A DNA stretch of 64,000 nucleotides from Maratus speciosus (Eukaryota > Arthropoda > Arachnida > Araneae > Salticidae): assembly GCA_963932465.1 (NCBI GenBank), contig OZ010795.1:522355451-522419450 (forward strand). Direction: 5' to 3'. A program made the translations under genes and the position numbers. Numbering within the stretch: the first letter of the stretch is position 1; each line of letters starts with the position of its first letter. The notes under the pieces were generated by a model. The model saw only the letters and a program-made list of their open reading frames with translations. It did not search any database and was not told where the DNA came from. Positions 23,237 to 35,560 of the stretch are shown one piece after another.

Positions 23237-25189
23237 GTTGTGTAAAAAAACTCTTCATCGTTTAAAACGATGAAGAGCGACGATGAAAGATGATAACTAA
23301 GACAATACTAAGATGATATCTAAGTAAACAATTTGGAAAATGCATTATGCATTTGAAAACACAATTTTAGAAATTTGAAGCAAATGTTGTTCAATCAAAT
23401 GAATTCAAATTCCTTTGATTAGCTATGTATATTATAGGCTGTTTTTTATATATGCTGCATAGTATGATAATATTAAGTTAATTTAGGAAACGCAAAACGC
23501 ACTATAGTATGCCCATTCAACAATTTTCTCCAATAAAAGGAAATGTAGAAGAATCATTTTGTGCAGCCTTGTAAATGATATATCTATAGAATTTATACAT
23601 ATTAAGTATTGAAACCGCATTACCACAACTGAAAATGCAAGCGATTATTCTACGAAGATTTTAATATAAACGAATTCTTTTATGTGACAAAAAAAGAAAA
23701 AAAAAAGAAGAAGATGCTATGCACACCATATTCTATAATTAGTATCCTGTTACACACCATAATACTGTCTACCAATTTCAACTTGACTGAAATAATGTTA
23801 CTTCATTACAATATATTGGACCAATTTTTCTTTTTAATCACAATATACCAGAATTATTTTGACTATTCCTGTAAACGAACTATAAATGCATTACACGTCG
23901 ATTTTAATATCGAGCATACCATGGTAACTTCAATAACATATATCAAATGCATAAGAATCGGAGTTTATTTTTGCAACATGCAACTTGGACAGACAATCAG
24001 AGTGGCAGGCAGAGGATTCAGGTCCGAAACTAAGGATGGGGGCAGGGGATTCATTTGCCCGAGGCACCAGAACGAAGAAGCGCCAAATGAAGATTTTGTT
24101 TGTCTCATTTTCTCACGTCTATGTTTAGCACGGTATTGTTAAATTCGTCCTATCTGGTGTCGGGCCGTCAATTATTATTATTATTATTATTATGTATTAT
24201 TATTATTTAATAAACGCCGTTGGTTTTCTGTGGCTGCTCCCTTACCATTTTGCATTTGGCGGATGGGGTCTTTTGTACCGAGGATTTTCTGCCTTTGCCA
24301 TATTTGGTTGGCTCCCCTGTAGAGTGTTCCAGTTTCTGCCCAAAGCACAGAAGAATTTAAGAATGATATGGCATAAAGATCCTGTATAGAGCGGAATTTT
24401 TCACCCCCGTTTTCAAGATTTCAGTGAATCAGTATTTGACAAAGCAGATTACGTAGTTCAGTATTTCATATTTTATTATTATATCTTTTAAATTTAAAAA
24501 TAAATCGGCTATTAGAAAATTAGTAAAATTCTCTTTGTAAATATATTTTGCGGAGGACGGCGCTAAAATACATGTTTGCCCTGGGTATAAATAAGTCTAG
24601 TTTTGGCCTTATGATGATTAGATAAATCAAGCAATATACGCTTGTAAACTTTGTGGGAAAAGATAGAAAAGACGGGATGGTTAAATGTGTCAACGACAGT
24701 TAGCACGGAATTGTTACAAAATGCTACTGCTATTCTATATTATAGTCATCTTGTAATAGAAATTAAAGGTGAAATCCTTTACGATCCTCTTTGGAATATC
24801 TTCTCTATTCTGAGAAACGTTCTCACTCGTGACATCTCTCAAATTGAACATGTGTATTCCTACTTGTTGTTAATAGAGCTGGGCGGCTGTAGAAACAGGT
24901 GACACTAATGTAATTGCAGTTGGGGTGGAAAATGGAAATATTCTGGCAAAAAAACTATATTAAAACAATCTCATGTCTGTAATTAATAGTACAAATAAAG
25001 CATGCAAAAACTGAATCAGGAAAAATATTTCGTAAATTGTAATTATTTAGCTTAAATTATAAAAATGATTTTCAACTTTTGTGTTATTGTAAACTATTTT
25101 ATCCGAAAAAACCGCAGAATATAGGCACAGATTCACGGTCGCCAGTCGCGACTAAAATTTTTGCTTTGACAACTAAATTTTGGCGTCTA
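23237..25189. other. non-coding with a perfect-stem hairpin and an ATT microsatellite
   Basis: Just after the Helitron a short palindrome pairs CTCTTCATCGTT with AACGATGAAGAG (about 23251-23277). An ATT triplet run lies at about 24170-24208. The frames at 23684-24142 and 24651-24902 show no domain I know. The block at 23990-24370 is less AT-rich and may be an eroded element end, but I cannot name it. Confidence 0.45.
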
Positions 25190-25720
25190 AGTCGCCATCT
25201 TTTGACGAATTTTGGGGTTTTTTCCGAGATCCTTTGACGAAGTTCAGTTTTTTATAATGATCCTTTTACGAAAATTGCGAATTTGTCGCTACCTTTTGAT
25301 GAAATTCGTGCTTTTTTGCGATCCTTTGACAAAATTCGAGTTTTTTCTGCAATGTGTTGACGAAATTCGCGTTGTTTCTCCAATCCTTTGATAAAATTAG
25401 TGTTTTTTTCATGATCCTTTTAACAAGTTGATGATTTTTCTGCGAAGACTGGCGAAATTTGCCTTTATCACGTGGTTTGTTTACGAAAAACGTGTTTTCT
25501 TTTCAATTCTTGCACGAAATTTGCGTTTTTCTGGAATTCTTTGAAGAATTTCGTATCTTTCACTGCCTTTTTAGCGAAATGAACGATTTTTCTAAGAACA
25601 TTGGCGAAATGCAAGTTTTTTCTCGATCCATTGACGAAATTCGTGATTTTTTTCTGCTGTTGATTGACAAAATTGATTTTTTCAGCGACCATTTGTCGAA
25701 ATTCTCGATACTTTTCCATG
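25190..25720. repeat. ~31 bp minisatellite, second array (about 17 copies)
   Basis: Units of the form GATCCTTTGACGAAATTCG then CGTTTTTTCTGC, the same consensus as the array at 10431-11545. Drift is greater here. The apparent 106-residue and 83-residue frames are made of the repeat and are not genes. Confidence 0.85.
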
Positions 25721-26203
25721 ATATTTTTTATGTCCTAATTTTCGGAACCGAATACCTTAAATTTTTGAAAAATTCATAACAGAATTACCCCAGTAATAAT
25801 CTGTGATCAGATTTTTTTAAGATAATTATTGTTGTGTGTTCTTGAAAAACAAATGTTCGAATTATATTTTGATTTTTTATAAACCAAAATAATCTCACAC
25901 ATTCACATTTTTTTAAGTATGAACACTTGTATGACAAAATGAAAATAAGAAATATTGTCTTCCTATTATTTCCCACTACCATGATTGCTTAACGTATTCT
26001 TATATATATTTTTTTAAACCTTCGTCTTGTCCAACTTTATCTCCTAACTGTACATAGTTAAAGATTTATATTATACTTAATTTATATCCAAATTAAACTA
26101 ATTGTGTGATTAAATGAAATATACACATTTGGATTAATTAGCCTGTGTTTTTTTTGTAAATATGTAGATTATATTTCCCTTTGTATTCCAGAATTTTTTC
26201 CTA

Positions 26204-27525
26204 TAGTCCTCAGCAAAAGTTTAGACACTGGTGATATTTAACTTTTAAATAAAAAATACGAACACCTGTGCTATACAAATGGCTGTACTTATTTTTAAAC
26301 ATTTTAATTTTAGGAAGGAAATAACGGCTTTAATGTCGGATTTTATTTAATTTACCTGAAAAATGTGAAATTTGCATATTGCAAAAGTTTAGACACTTTC
26401 GTGATTTTTTGACAACTATTCACAGAAAAACGCAAATTTCAAACATTTGACGCCACATGCATGAAGTATTTAAGTGCACCTCGCAATAGCATCGGTTAGT
26501 GAAGATGCCGCGAGCTAGAAACTTTCAGTCAGATGAAGTAATTGTAGCATGGAAGCTGAAATCGAAAGGGAAGACTATTGCAGAAATTTCAGCTGTATTG
26601 AATATCTTAATTTTCATGAAAATTATAAAACAACCAGCCTTGAAATCTCACAACAAATTGACAAGAATGCAGTGGGCTCGCAAAGATATGTCATATGGGC
26701 AAAAGTGGTGTACTGTAACATTCAGTGACGAAAAAAAAAAGCGGAATTTGGATGACCCAAATAGGGTGAAATACTATTGGCATGACTTGCGTAAACAGCC
26801 TCGGGCTTTCTTTCGTCATCAACAAGGAGATGACTCTTTAATGATTTGGTCCTCACTTTGTTTTAATGCTCAAGTATCTCAGGAGATCCTCAATGGTTGC
26901 CATGCAGCGTAAGACTACATACATACATTGGAAAACAATTTCCTGCCATTTGGTGAACTTTTAGCTGTTCCAAAGTATGTATTTGTGCATGATAATGCGT
27001 CCATTCATCTTGCATGCAAGACAAAATTGATTTAACTCTCAAAATATTACTCTTCTCGACTGGCCCGCGTGTATCTCTGGTCTGAACCCAATCGAAAATG
27101 TTTGTGGCATCATATATCATAAGGTTTACGCGATCTTTTGGCAATACTCATCTGTTAATGAACGTCGAACTGCTATTGAACGTGCTTTCTACGAAATAGA
27201 CTCCCAAGTGATTCAGGATTTAGTTTCCTCACACAGTTTAGTTTCCTAGTCACATATCTGCACTAATTGCACAAAATGTACGTGTAGTTCAATTTTAATT
27301 TATGATTATTTTTTCTGTAAATAGGCAGATTGTCTATACTTTTGCCACCACGTTATTTTTTTTTTTGCCATTATTTATTATGTAAAAGGTATAATTTAAA
27401 ATTTATTGTTTGGGCTTAAAGTATAAGTCCCCAGTAATATGTGACAGTTGAGTTACAAAAATTCGTTACAAACTTCGCAGTACAGAAGCATAATAGATCA
27501 TTGTCTGAACTTTTGCTGAGCACTG
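26204..27525 (+). mobile_element. Tc1/mariner superfamily element, Tc3-like
   Basis: The left end reads TA then TAGTCCTCAGCAAAAGTTTA; the right end reads AACTTTTGCTGAGCACTG then TA (27526-27527). Reversed, the right end is CAGTGCTCAGCAAAAGTT, so inverted repeats agree over more than 15 bp and TA flanks both sides, as expected for Tc1/mariner. The length of about 1.3 kb is close to a usual full element. The enclosed gene is broken, so the element is inactive. Confidence 0.88.
26499..27250 (+). pseudogene. Tc3-like transposase pseudogene
   Basis: Starts MKMPRARNFQSDEVIVAWKL, the usual start with an HTH that binds the terminal repeats. The frame then jumps from AEISAVLN to LTRMQWARKD, leaving out most of the second HTH and linker (internal deletion). 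Catalytic Asp 1 lies in VTFSDEKKK, followed by YYWHDLR and DDSLMIWSSL. After a stop at about 26909 other frames give FVHDNASIH (Asp 2), LDWPACISGLNPIENVCGI (the Glu of DDE) and RRTAIERAFYEIDSQVIQDL. All three catalytic residues are still readable, but at least one stop, frameshifts and the deletion make it non-functional. It fills the Tc3-like element. Confidence 0.88.
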
Positions 27526-27718
27526 TATATAATCGCTATTTGTTTTATGTGTTTCTTTCATAATGTCGCCACTACATTACTTGGGTTTAGGAGCCACTGT
27601 CTCCATAAACATTTTGGGAATCTGCACTTATACCACAGAACTTTCTAAACGAAAACAAATTGAATTAAGAGAAGCGAATGCCGTAATTGATACTAAAAAA
27701 TTACTTTGAATATGTTAA

Positions 27719-27829
27719 GTGGACAAGGGATCTTTAAACTATTTTTTTTATTTTTTTTATTTCCATTTGAATATTAGTTGAGGGCACACTGTATGCACTA
27801 CGGCATATATTTATCACAAAACAAATTAA

Positions 27830-27871
<42 letters not shown>

Positions 27872-28310
27872 AGGTATGGAATTTTCCTGAATATTTGAAT
27901 TGTTATGAATAACTTTTCTAAAATACCCCATAAATATAATTTGAAAAGTTAAATTTAGTTAATTGTAGAAATATGATGCAAGAATGCTGAAAATTTCATA
28001 AAAATTTAGAAAATATTATTTTCTTACCTTTATATTCAAATATAGAGAATTCTATATGTATTTTAATTTGTGTTTATAAACCATACATGCATAAAAAATA
28101 TTGGGGATTTTGTTTTCTATGGAATACGAGACATTTTGAAAAGTTCATCATGACGCATAAAATATTCAGGAAAATTCCTTATTGCTATCCCATTTTTTTT
28201 TTCTTGTGTGATAAATATATGCGTAATGCATATTTTGTGCCCTTGAATAGTAATACAAAGTGAATTAGAAAAGAAAGAAAAAGAAGGAGTTTGAAGGTCT
28301 CTTGACCCCT
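27719..28310. mobile_element. foldback MITE with near full-length inverted arms
   Basis: The two halves mirror each other. GGACAAGGGATCTTTAAAC (27721) pairs with GTTTGAAGGTCTCTTGACCC (about 28289-28308). GAGGGCACACTGTATGCACT (about 27780) pairs with AATGCATATTTTGTGCCCTT (about 28226). GATAAATATATG-type and ATTTTCCTGAATATTT stretches also pair. A T-run (27834-27867) sits in the left arm only. No frame. The halves differ enough to be old. Confidence 0.75.
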
Positions 28311-29080
28311 TTAGCTTTTCTCACACACTTTTTTATAATTTTAATTAGAAAATGCTTTGTACTCCATATTATGCTTATTATATACAATTATTTCCGAAGA
28401 ATATTTTTCGTAAATAATTTGTAAAACATTTCCAATAGGAATAATATTCTGTTTAGGTGTCTATCAAAGATTGAACAGATATATAAACAGAAGTTATTTG
28501 TTTAAAAAACTGGTATTCAGAAAATAAAAACGTGCTCTAAAAATGCTGATTTTTTTTTCTAAAATAAAATTCTTTTCAAGTTTATGAAGTACAAAAATAT
28601 CGTTTCTAAATTTCTATATTTTTTGCTATACAGTTTACGCCTTTATTATCCCTACATAAATAAAAATCGTCACAGAATTTTTTTTTGAAAAAGAAATTTA
28701 AACAAAATGTTAATTGTATGTCAAAAATGTTGAATATATATATTTAAATAAAGCTAGGTAAATTCGTTTAACATTGCAATATAAAAGGATCTAATTTTAA
28801 TGAATATTCTCTGTTTCAGACCGTACTTTGAAAAAAAAAACTTTTTGAATTCTATTTAACCTTTCTGCAAATATAATTAAACTTCAAAATAAAACTTTTT
28901 CTGTCCATATTTTATCATTCATTCGATTTTCTTGATTATCATTGTTTTTAATTTTATTTTTAAATATTGTGGGAAATAATTAATTTGTTGATTTTAAAAA
29001 TTTAAACAAAATTACTTGCAAATTTTAATTCAACAAAAGTTTCCTGAATAAAATCATCAATAAAAATGGCAAATTCTATA
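28311..29080. other. AT-rich non-coding stretch
   Basis: I see no gene, repeat or terminus here. Confidence 0.5.
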
Positions 29081-29794
29081 CAGGGTGATTATAATTTAAG
29101 TTTCACTTTCAAAAGGCTGTAAAAAAAGAAGCACTTGTCAGAATGACCTGATATCTCATGTGAGTATGCGCGAGGCAGTGGTAATGTGTGTTGGGAAAGA
29201 AAAAGAAGTACAATATTTGACCATTGATCGCGCTGTACTCGCCATAAGAAGCTAATTAATAGACGTGACATGCTGATGTGGCACTGTAGGGTCAAACCAT
29301 ATCCTCCACGACAATGTGGCCAATAGGGAAAAAAATCGATTTTTCATCGTCCCTAGACGAAAAATCGTCGAAATAGCTAAAACGAAAATGAACCCATCTC
29401 TTTGATTTTAACAATCAACTTCTTCTGACTGAATGCAGTCATCGGGACAGAGCAGCTTCTTAAAACTTTTTATGTTCGGAATTTCTTCTAACTAATTGCC
29501 GTACAGTCACCGTTCTTGCAAAAAACGATTCGCAAGCACAGTCTGAACCTTCAATAATGGAGTCATAGCTATCTTCTGAGATGCACTATAAGAGGAACTG
29601 TCTGTTCCCCGCACCATTATCACACGCATAATGTGCAGTGCACATGTCACTACTTTTTATTGCATCTTATGATGGGTACACTGCCATCTATCAACTTTTG
29701 CTCTTTTGTTTTCTTTTGTAAAACAAATTCCCATTGCGTCACATATACTAACATGAAATATCAAGTCTTCTGACCAGTGTTTTTTTTTAATTTA

Positions 29795-29860
29795 CAGTAG
29801 GGACGCACAACCTGTGGTCCGCGATATGTTTACGAGTTGCCCGCGAATTTCCTCAATTTA
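29795..29860 (+). mobile_element. possible hAT-type 5' terminus
   Basis: The sequence CAGTAGGGACGCACAACCTG then TGGTCCGCGA resembles common hAT ends (CAG...CACAACCTG(C/T)GG(C/T)CCGCG). No matching right end or 8 bp duplication was found. It directly precedes the minisatellite. Confidence 0.4.
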
Positions 29861-30790
29861 TAATTGGCAAAAATTTCAATTTTTGATTTCGTCAGTCAGT
29901 TAAAAATCACGAATTTTATTAATCGCCCAGCCAATACCATTTGTAACAATATAGCAAATTCCCTAGTTGCCATTTTCGTCAGTCACTAGTCGAAAAATAC
30001 CTCGAATTTCATAGATCGGGAGCGGAAAAATCGCATGTTTCGTTATTCGCGCCAGAAAAAGTCTCGAATTTTGTTGATCGAGCACGGGAAAATCGCGAGT
30101 TTTGTCAGTTTATCGCGAGAAAAAGTCGTGAATTTTTACCAATTTGCCCCGAGGAAATTGCAAATTCCGTCTGTCAATTAAAAATTTCGAATTTCGTTGA
30201 CTGAGTGCTACAAAATAGAGTTTCGTCGATCGGTGCGGTAAAATCAAGAGTTTCGTCGATCAGGCACGAAAAATATCATAAGTATAATCGAGCGGGTGCG
30301 GGAAAAAAAACTGCGTTTTGTCGATCGTGGAAAAATAGAGTGTTTCGTGGATCGCGCGCTGAAATTTCGCGAGTTTAGCCGGTTAATCGCAGGAAAAAGT
30401 CGTGAATTTCGCTAATTGGCCGAGAAAAAATTACAAATTTCTGAAAATTTGCGAAATTTGTCGATCGGCCGCGAAAAATGTCGCAAATTTCGTTGATCGG
30501 ACAGAGGAAAAATCGTGAATTTTGTCAGTAAATTGTGAAAAAATTGCAAATTCCGTCGATCGGCTACGGTAAAATTGCGAGTTTCGGCAGTTTATCGAGA
30601 CAACAAGTTGTGAATTTTGAAGATTCGCCATGGGGAAAAAATTGAAAATTTCGTCAGTCAGTTAACAACCGCGAATAATCGTTGATAAGGTGTAGAAAAG
30701 TCGCGAATTTTGTCGATCAGGCGACGGAAGTGTAAAATTTTGTTGATCGGCTGCAGAAAAATTGAGAGTTTCGTCAATTTAACTCCGGTC
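29860..30790. repeat. ~33 bp minisatellite, third array
   Basis: Units of the form AAAAATCGCGAATTTCGT then CGATCGGGC, strongly degenerate, about 28 copies. The layout (A-run, CG, AATTTCGTC) mirrors the reverse complement of the 31 bp units at 10.4 and 25.2 kb. CpG is frequent compared with surrounding DNA. Confidence 0.85.
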
Positions 30791-31215
30791 ATAAAGTTCA
30801 CATTTTTCTCAGCTCTAGCCACTTTCATGCATATGTTTGTTTTTTAGCACTTTTTGTAAAGCAAATTTTAAACCCCCCAAATAAAGTCAAGAGATATTTT
30901 CACACCTTGAAAATAATCTTTGCTATATCTCTGTTACATATACAAACATAAACTGTTGATATATCCTTGCCTAGTGAATTGGGTATTATATGTTGACTGG
31001 ATAGGGGAGCGTAAAGGGGTAAAATTGCACTACTCTGAAACCATGTTTTTTATCGACCACAGATCTCCCCACCTACCCGAAATAGAATTATCTCTGTGTT
31101 ACTGGTGTGGCCCTCGGCAACCCAGGCATTTTTGTTAGTGGCCTTTCTATTAAAAAAACTCTGCACTCCTAATTTACAGTTTTTTGAAAGTGAAACTTTA
31201 ATTATAATCACCCTG

Positions 31216-32430
31216 TCAAACGCATTAGCTGAGTTTTTTTTTTTTTTTTCTCATAATGTTTTGTTCTTTTTTTTTAACCCTTCAGCCGCGGTAAACGCTA
31301 TTTTCGCGTTCTAGTGGACTACTTTTTTAAAATTTAGATATCATGATTCTGATCACATTTTCAAAAGCGTATAATTCGGTTTATTCCCTTATTACTTAAT
31401 CTTTAATTAAATAAAGTGATTTTTTCTACTTGAAAAAAGATGTGAGAATCAAACAATCTTAATTTAAAAAAAGTAACCCACTGTAAAAGTCCCCCGTAGC
31501 TGGGCGGTTAATTGTAACAAAATATTAAATATATTAGTATTAAATTTAAAAAAAATAATAATTTTTCAAAAATCTTTATATTATCTATGATGAGTTACTT
31601 TTCTGAAGTATCGTATTTAAAATAAAATATTTAATCTAAAAATTGTTTGGAAAAACTTGAGTAATTAAGTTAGTGAAAAAGGGAGTATTTAAATAAGTAC
31701 TGTAACATGATTCATTTAATAGCTCATTAAAATTTGATAGCATAAAATGTTTAAAAAGGTTAAAGAATAAAGATTAAGATTACTTTCTTTTAAGCTCATT
31801 AACATTTTATTGCATGTACAAATGAGATAAGAAAAATAATTTGTTTTTCATTGTTATAGTTTTTATTTAAAAGTTATTATTTAGGAAAATGAAAAATACT
31901 TTATACATATTAAGTTTGTCTTCGATAATGCGTTGTTTTAATTAATGTCAGCATAAAAATATATCACAAAAAAACTTTAAAAGTTAATTTGTTAATTATA
32001 AGATTTTTTTTAAATGTTATTTTACCACACTTTGTAAAACGTGAATTTGACTCATTTTCGTATATATTTATGTGTTTTTCAATTAGATAATTATTTTATT
32101 TTATAAAGAATGATTTATATTTAAAAGAAAAAATATCTAATTAAAAAAAACTTCAAACACAGTGTTTATCATTTAGATATTCCTTTTTAGTTTAATCTTA
32201 CAGAGGTTTATTTAAGAAACTGTCGGATTCTCCATGATCAAAAAGAAAGTAAGTTACATATTTTAATAGACATGAAAAAGAAAAGTTCTTTAATTTCAAT
32301 ACAAAGGATAATAAGTTTATCTCATAAGTATAAAACTGACAGATGGCATTTAATTTGTTTATCATTTAAGTACTTAAAAAATAAATTATTAAAAATGAAA
32401 CATGGGGTAAAAATGGATAACCCACTTTGT
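31216..32430. other. very AT-rich non-coding stretch
   Basis: No supported gene. T-runs near 31232-31248 and 31267-31275. Frames here are short and lysine- or phenylalanine-rich and probably chance. Confidence 0.5.
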
Positions 32431-33200
32431 TTATACTTAAAAATGCAAAAACACCATAACTCTGAAAAGAAGGTGTATATCATCGATATTTAACTATAAA
32501 AATCCCAAAAACCATTAAAAAATACAGGTAAAAAACAAAAGCAGGCAAAAACTGTCTGTTCTTCATCAGTGAGAGGACAGACAGACCTAAAACCACCCCC
32601 ACTGTTAAAAGCTTGCAGGTTTCTGAACACACGTCCATCCTGCACGCAATACAGGAAAAAACTATTGTCATTTTAGAAACAAAATTGAAAAAGGCTAAAA
32701 TAAACCAAATTTAAACAAAAAAGTAATGTCAACAAAGCATAATTAAAATACAAAACAAAATTTCTTTAATAAAATGGAATTTATTAAAGAAATTTTATTA
32801 AAGAAATTTATTAAAGAAATTTTTTTCTTATATTATTTTCTTTCTTATTAAGACCATTTTATTAAAGAAATTTTTGTTTTGTATTTAAATCATGCTTTGT
32901 TGACATTACTTTTTTGTTTAAATTTGGTTTATTTTAGCCTTTTTGAATTTTGTTACTAAAATGAGAATAGTTTTTTCCTGTATTGAGTGCAGGATGGACG
33001 TGTGTTCAGAAACCTGCAAGCTTTTAACAGTGGGGGTGGATTTAGGTCTGTCTGTCCTCCCACTGATGAAGAACAGACAATTTTGCCTGTGTTTTGTTTT
33101 TTATCTGTATTTTTTAATGTTTTGGGGATTTTTATAGTTAAATATTCATGATATACACCTTCTTTTCAGAGTTATGGTGTTTTTGCATTTTTAAGTATTG
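32431..33200. mobile_element. ~770 bp palindrome with ~345 bp arms
   Basis: The left arm (about 32431-32775) is repeated in reverse complement by 32860-33200. Paired landmarks: AAAAATGCAAAAACACCATA with TATGGTGTTTTTGCATTTTT; CAGACAGACCTAAAACCACC with GGTGGATTTAGGTCTGTCTG; CTTGCAGGTTTCTGAACACA with TGTGTTCAGAAACCTGCAAG. The centre has three or four copies of TTTATTAAAGAAAT. The arms are highly similar, which suggests a recent origin or ongoing gene conversion. Because of the symmetry both arms carry the same 60-odd residue frame; this is probably a shadow of the repeat. Confidence 0.9.
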
Positions 33201-33720
33201 ATGAAATACATTTTGTTGCATTTGATATTAGCTGCTATTAGTGCCAGTTATTCAATAATTTTTTCATTAATTATATATATATATATATATCAGGATGTTT
33301 TTAGCGAACGGGGAATTTTATTATGTAATAATTAAATAAAATTTTATTATTGAATTAAAAATTCGATATGACGTTTTAATGTTCTGTAAATAAATTTAGG
33401 CGCATAACAAATGTTGTATTGTTCCGTACAAATAACAACAATAGTATTTTAAAATCCAAAATTTAAAATACAGTTTTCATATTAAATATATTAATTAGAA
33501 TATTGAATTTTTTGATACGTCTCAATACCGTTTCAACAGTCATAGATAACTGTATATTTAACTGTGTTTTATAATATAGCGCATGGCAACTCTTGGTATA
33601 TCTCATAAACTTAGCGAATGTGTTGGTAGTATCATGTACTGAAGTGATGTATTTTATATATGTTATGAAGGTTTAAAATAAAGTATATGTTAGTAATTAT
33701 TGTAATGTAATATGAAGAAT
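33201..33720. other. non-coding, TA microsatellite
   Basis: A TA run lies at about 33274-33291. No gene or repeat is otherwise visible. Confidence 0.5.
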
Positions 33721-33859
33721 CATAAAACATGCTGTCAGGAATTAAGGAGAATGGCTCCAAATTTTGTGAGTAAATCATATTTTAGAGTTAGTTGAAGTTT
33801 TTAGCATTGCTGATCCTAACCAATGTCTAAGTCTTAAAACTAGTTCGAAAACGGAAAAT

Positions 33860-34330
33860 GAAATTCCATCACGACAACATGTTGATATGAGTAGGTAATA
33901 TGTTAGAAAATTTCAACTTCTCTAAAGAAAGTTGGATAAATTATTCGATTGCTGCTTGATTAAATGAAAAATATCAGTCAATTAAAGTTGCTACTTTGCT
34001 TTCTGTAATTGGGGAAAAGGCATTTTTCATATATCTATATTTAGCTGCATCTGGGGAGTAAAGACAAAAGTGAGAATTTAACGCATATAAAGAAGAAAAA
34101 AGAAAATATTTTTTTAACGTCTAAAACATGGTGTCAATTTATTGATATGTACCAATATCGAACATTTCAATGCCGATGAGGAACTCTCAGATTTTTCTTG
34201 AATTCAAAGCTTTTTTCGAGGAAGGGTGAATGCTTATGAATAGTAACAAGCATCTTTTGCAATGGTGCGATGTTGGTTTTAAAAAAGATTATCTAACCGC
34301 TCTAGTATATAAAACAATTTATGATTAAAT
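33860..34330 (+). pseudogene. possible retrotransposon gag remnant
   Basis: Broken frames give NFNFSKESWINYSIAA, then IKVATLLSVIGEKAFFIYL, and later HLLQWCDVGFKKDYLTALVY. This order resembles gag-like proteins of arthropod Ty3-type retrotransposons: a W-containing start, then a V..LL...G..A block, then a C.FG/LA..C block ahead of the zinc knuckle. Several stops and frameshifts separate the pieces, and no zinc knuckle, protease or reverse transcriptase follows. The match is by eye and weak. Confidence 0.3.
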
Positions 34331-35560
34331 TTTTCTAAAATACACAATTAATGCATACTGACTTAGTGGGACAGTAATTAATTTTTGGTTTAACCCCTAA
34401 TTCTCACTCCCGTGATATTCACGGGCTGTGTCTTTTATTCAGATTGTTGCACTCTCACCAGTTTTATAAAATAGTGCAATTGTCTTTATTATGGTATAAT
34501 TTTACCTGCCAGTAAATAAGGTGAATATTTCTTTTTCAAAAAAGTGGTGCCGATAAGCAATTTGAATTTTTAAACCGTAATTTAATGCGAGCGTTATGGG
34601 GTTAATATTTGCTCTCTCTCTTCCGTTACAAAGAACTGCAATTTACGAAAGGAATTCAAAGTCCTTTTTTTCCGCTTGAAATTTTCCTATAATATTTCTA
34701 GAATCCTTTCTTACTCATTGTATAAAATAAAACATATGACATTTTTTAGCTATATTGAAATTGCAGTCTTAAATCTGTCGAATATACCGCATTTTTTTTT
34801 AAAAATAAAAATAATGTTTCAAATCTAATAAAGAAATGTACAGTTTTTTGGATTTTTAAAAGCTTTTTTAAATGAAAAATTTTGCTTTTAATCTTTCAAT
34901 AACTTTAGTTTTATAAGACAAACTTGAAATCCATATGCCTTTTAACAAACGATAAAAATGTTAATGCATTGCGCATAACTGAATAAAAATTAAATAACCT
35001 TTTACTTTTTAAAATGTGCATTCAAATTCACAGGATACCTAAAAATCATCAACAATTCCAAAACTTTTATTCCATTTCTGTTACTCTCTGTAATGGAAAG
35101 AAGACACAGAATCCTAAAAGTCCAAATACAAGAAGATTAAAGAAGAAAAAAGAAGAAAAGTGATTCCACAATTAAAATGCAAAGTGAATTCAATTTCCTG
35201 AATGATAAGAGAAGATATGCTAAACATATACATATATCTTCTTTTTATATTGTATAATCTGTCTGTAAAAGACGAAAAAAAAAGAAATATGAGTAATGTA
35301 TATGAGTAATAATAAAAAAAAAATCACTGTAAATGAATGAAATAAAGTTCTATTCCTTTTACCAATAAAAATAGGTAAGAAAAATCATGCGTTAAGCATA
35401 GATCATGAAGCACTTTCCAACCCTTCCAGAATGCTTTAACAAAACTTCGTTATTTAGGAAAATAAGGTATATAAGAGAACTAAGTAAACATTTTAGAAAT
35501 CGCATAAAACATTTAAAAAACTTATTTCAGCAGTTACTGTTCATAGCAAATATGTATTCC
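34331..35560. other. AT-rich non-coding stretch
   Basis: No supported gene. An A/G-rich AGAAGAAAAAAGAAGAAA stretch lies at about 35135-35160. I see no terminus. Confidence 0.5.

Larger units (their letters stand above)
29081..31215. mobile_element. 2.1 kb inverted-repeat DNA element of unassigned family
   Basis: The left end reads CAGGGTGATTATAATTTAAG then TTTCACTTTCAAAAGGCTGT. The right end, reversed, reads CAGGGTGATTATAATTAAAG then TTTCACTTTCAAAAAACTGT: about 40 bp of matching inverted repeat. TA precedes the left end; TC follows the right. The interior has no transposase I can recognise. It carries a hAT-like terminus at about 29795 and a minisatellite at 29860-30790. CAGGGTG ends occur in several mariner-like families, so a non-autonomous mariner relative is possible. 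Confidence 0.7.

Noticed and set aside
25459..25779. 106-residue frame in the second minisatellite
   Set aside because: Same reason: translated repeat units, with an 83-residue frame on the other strand.
26890..27144. 84-residue minus-strand frame
   Set aside because: It is the antisense shadow of the Tc3-like transposase, whose motifs read on the plus strand.
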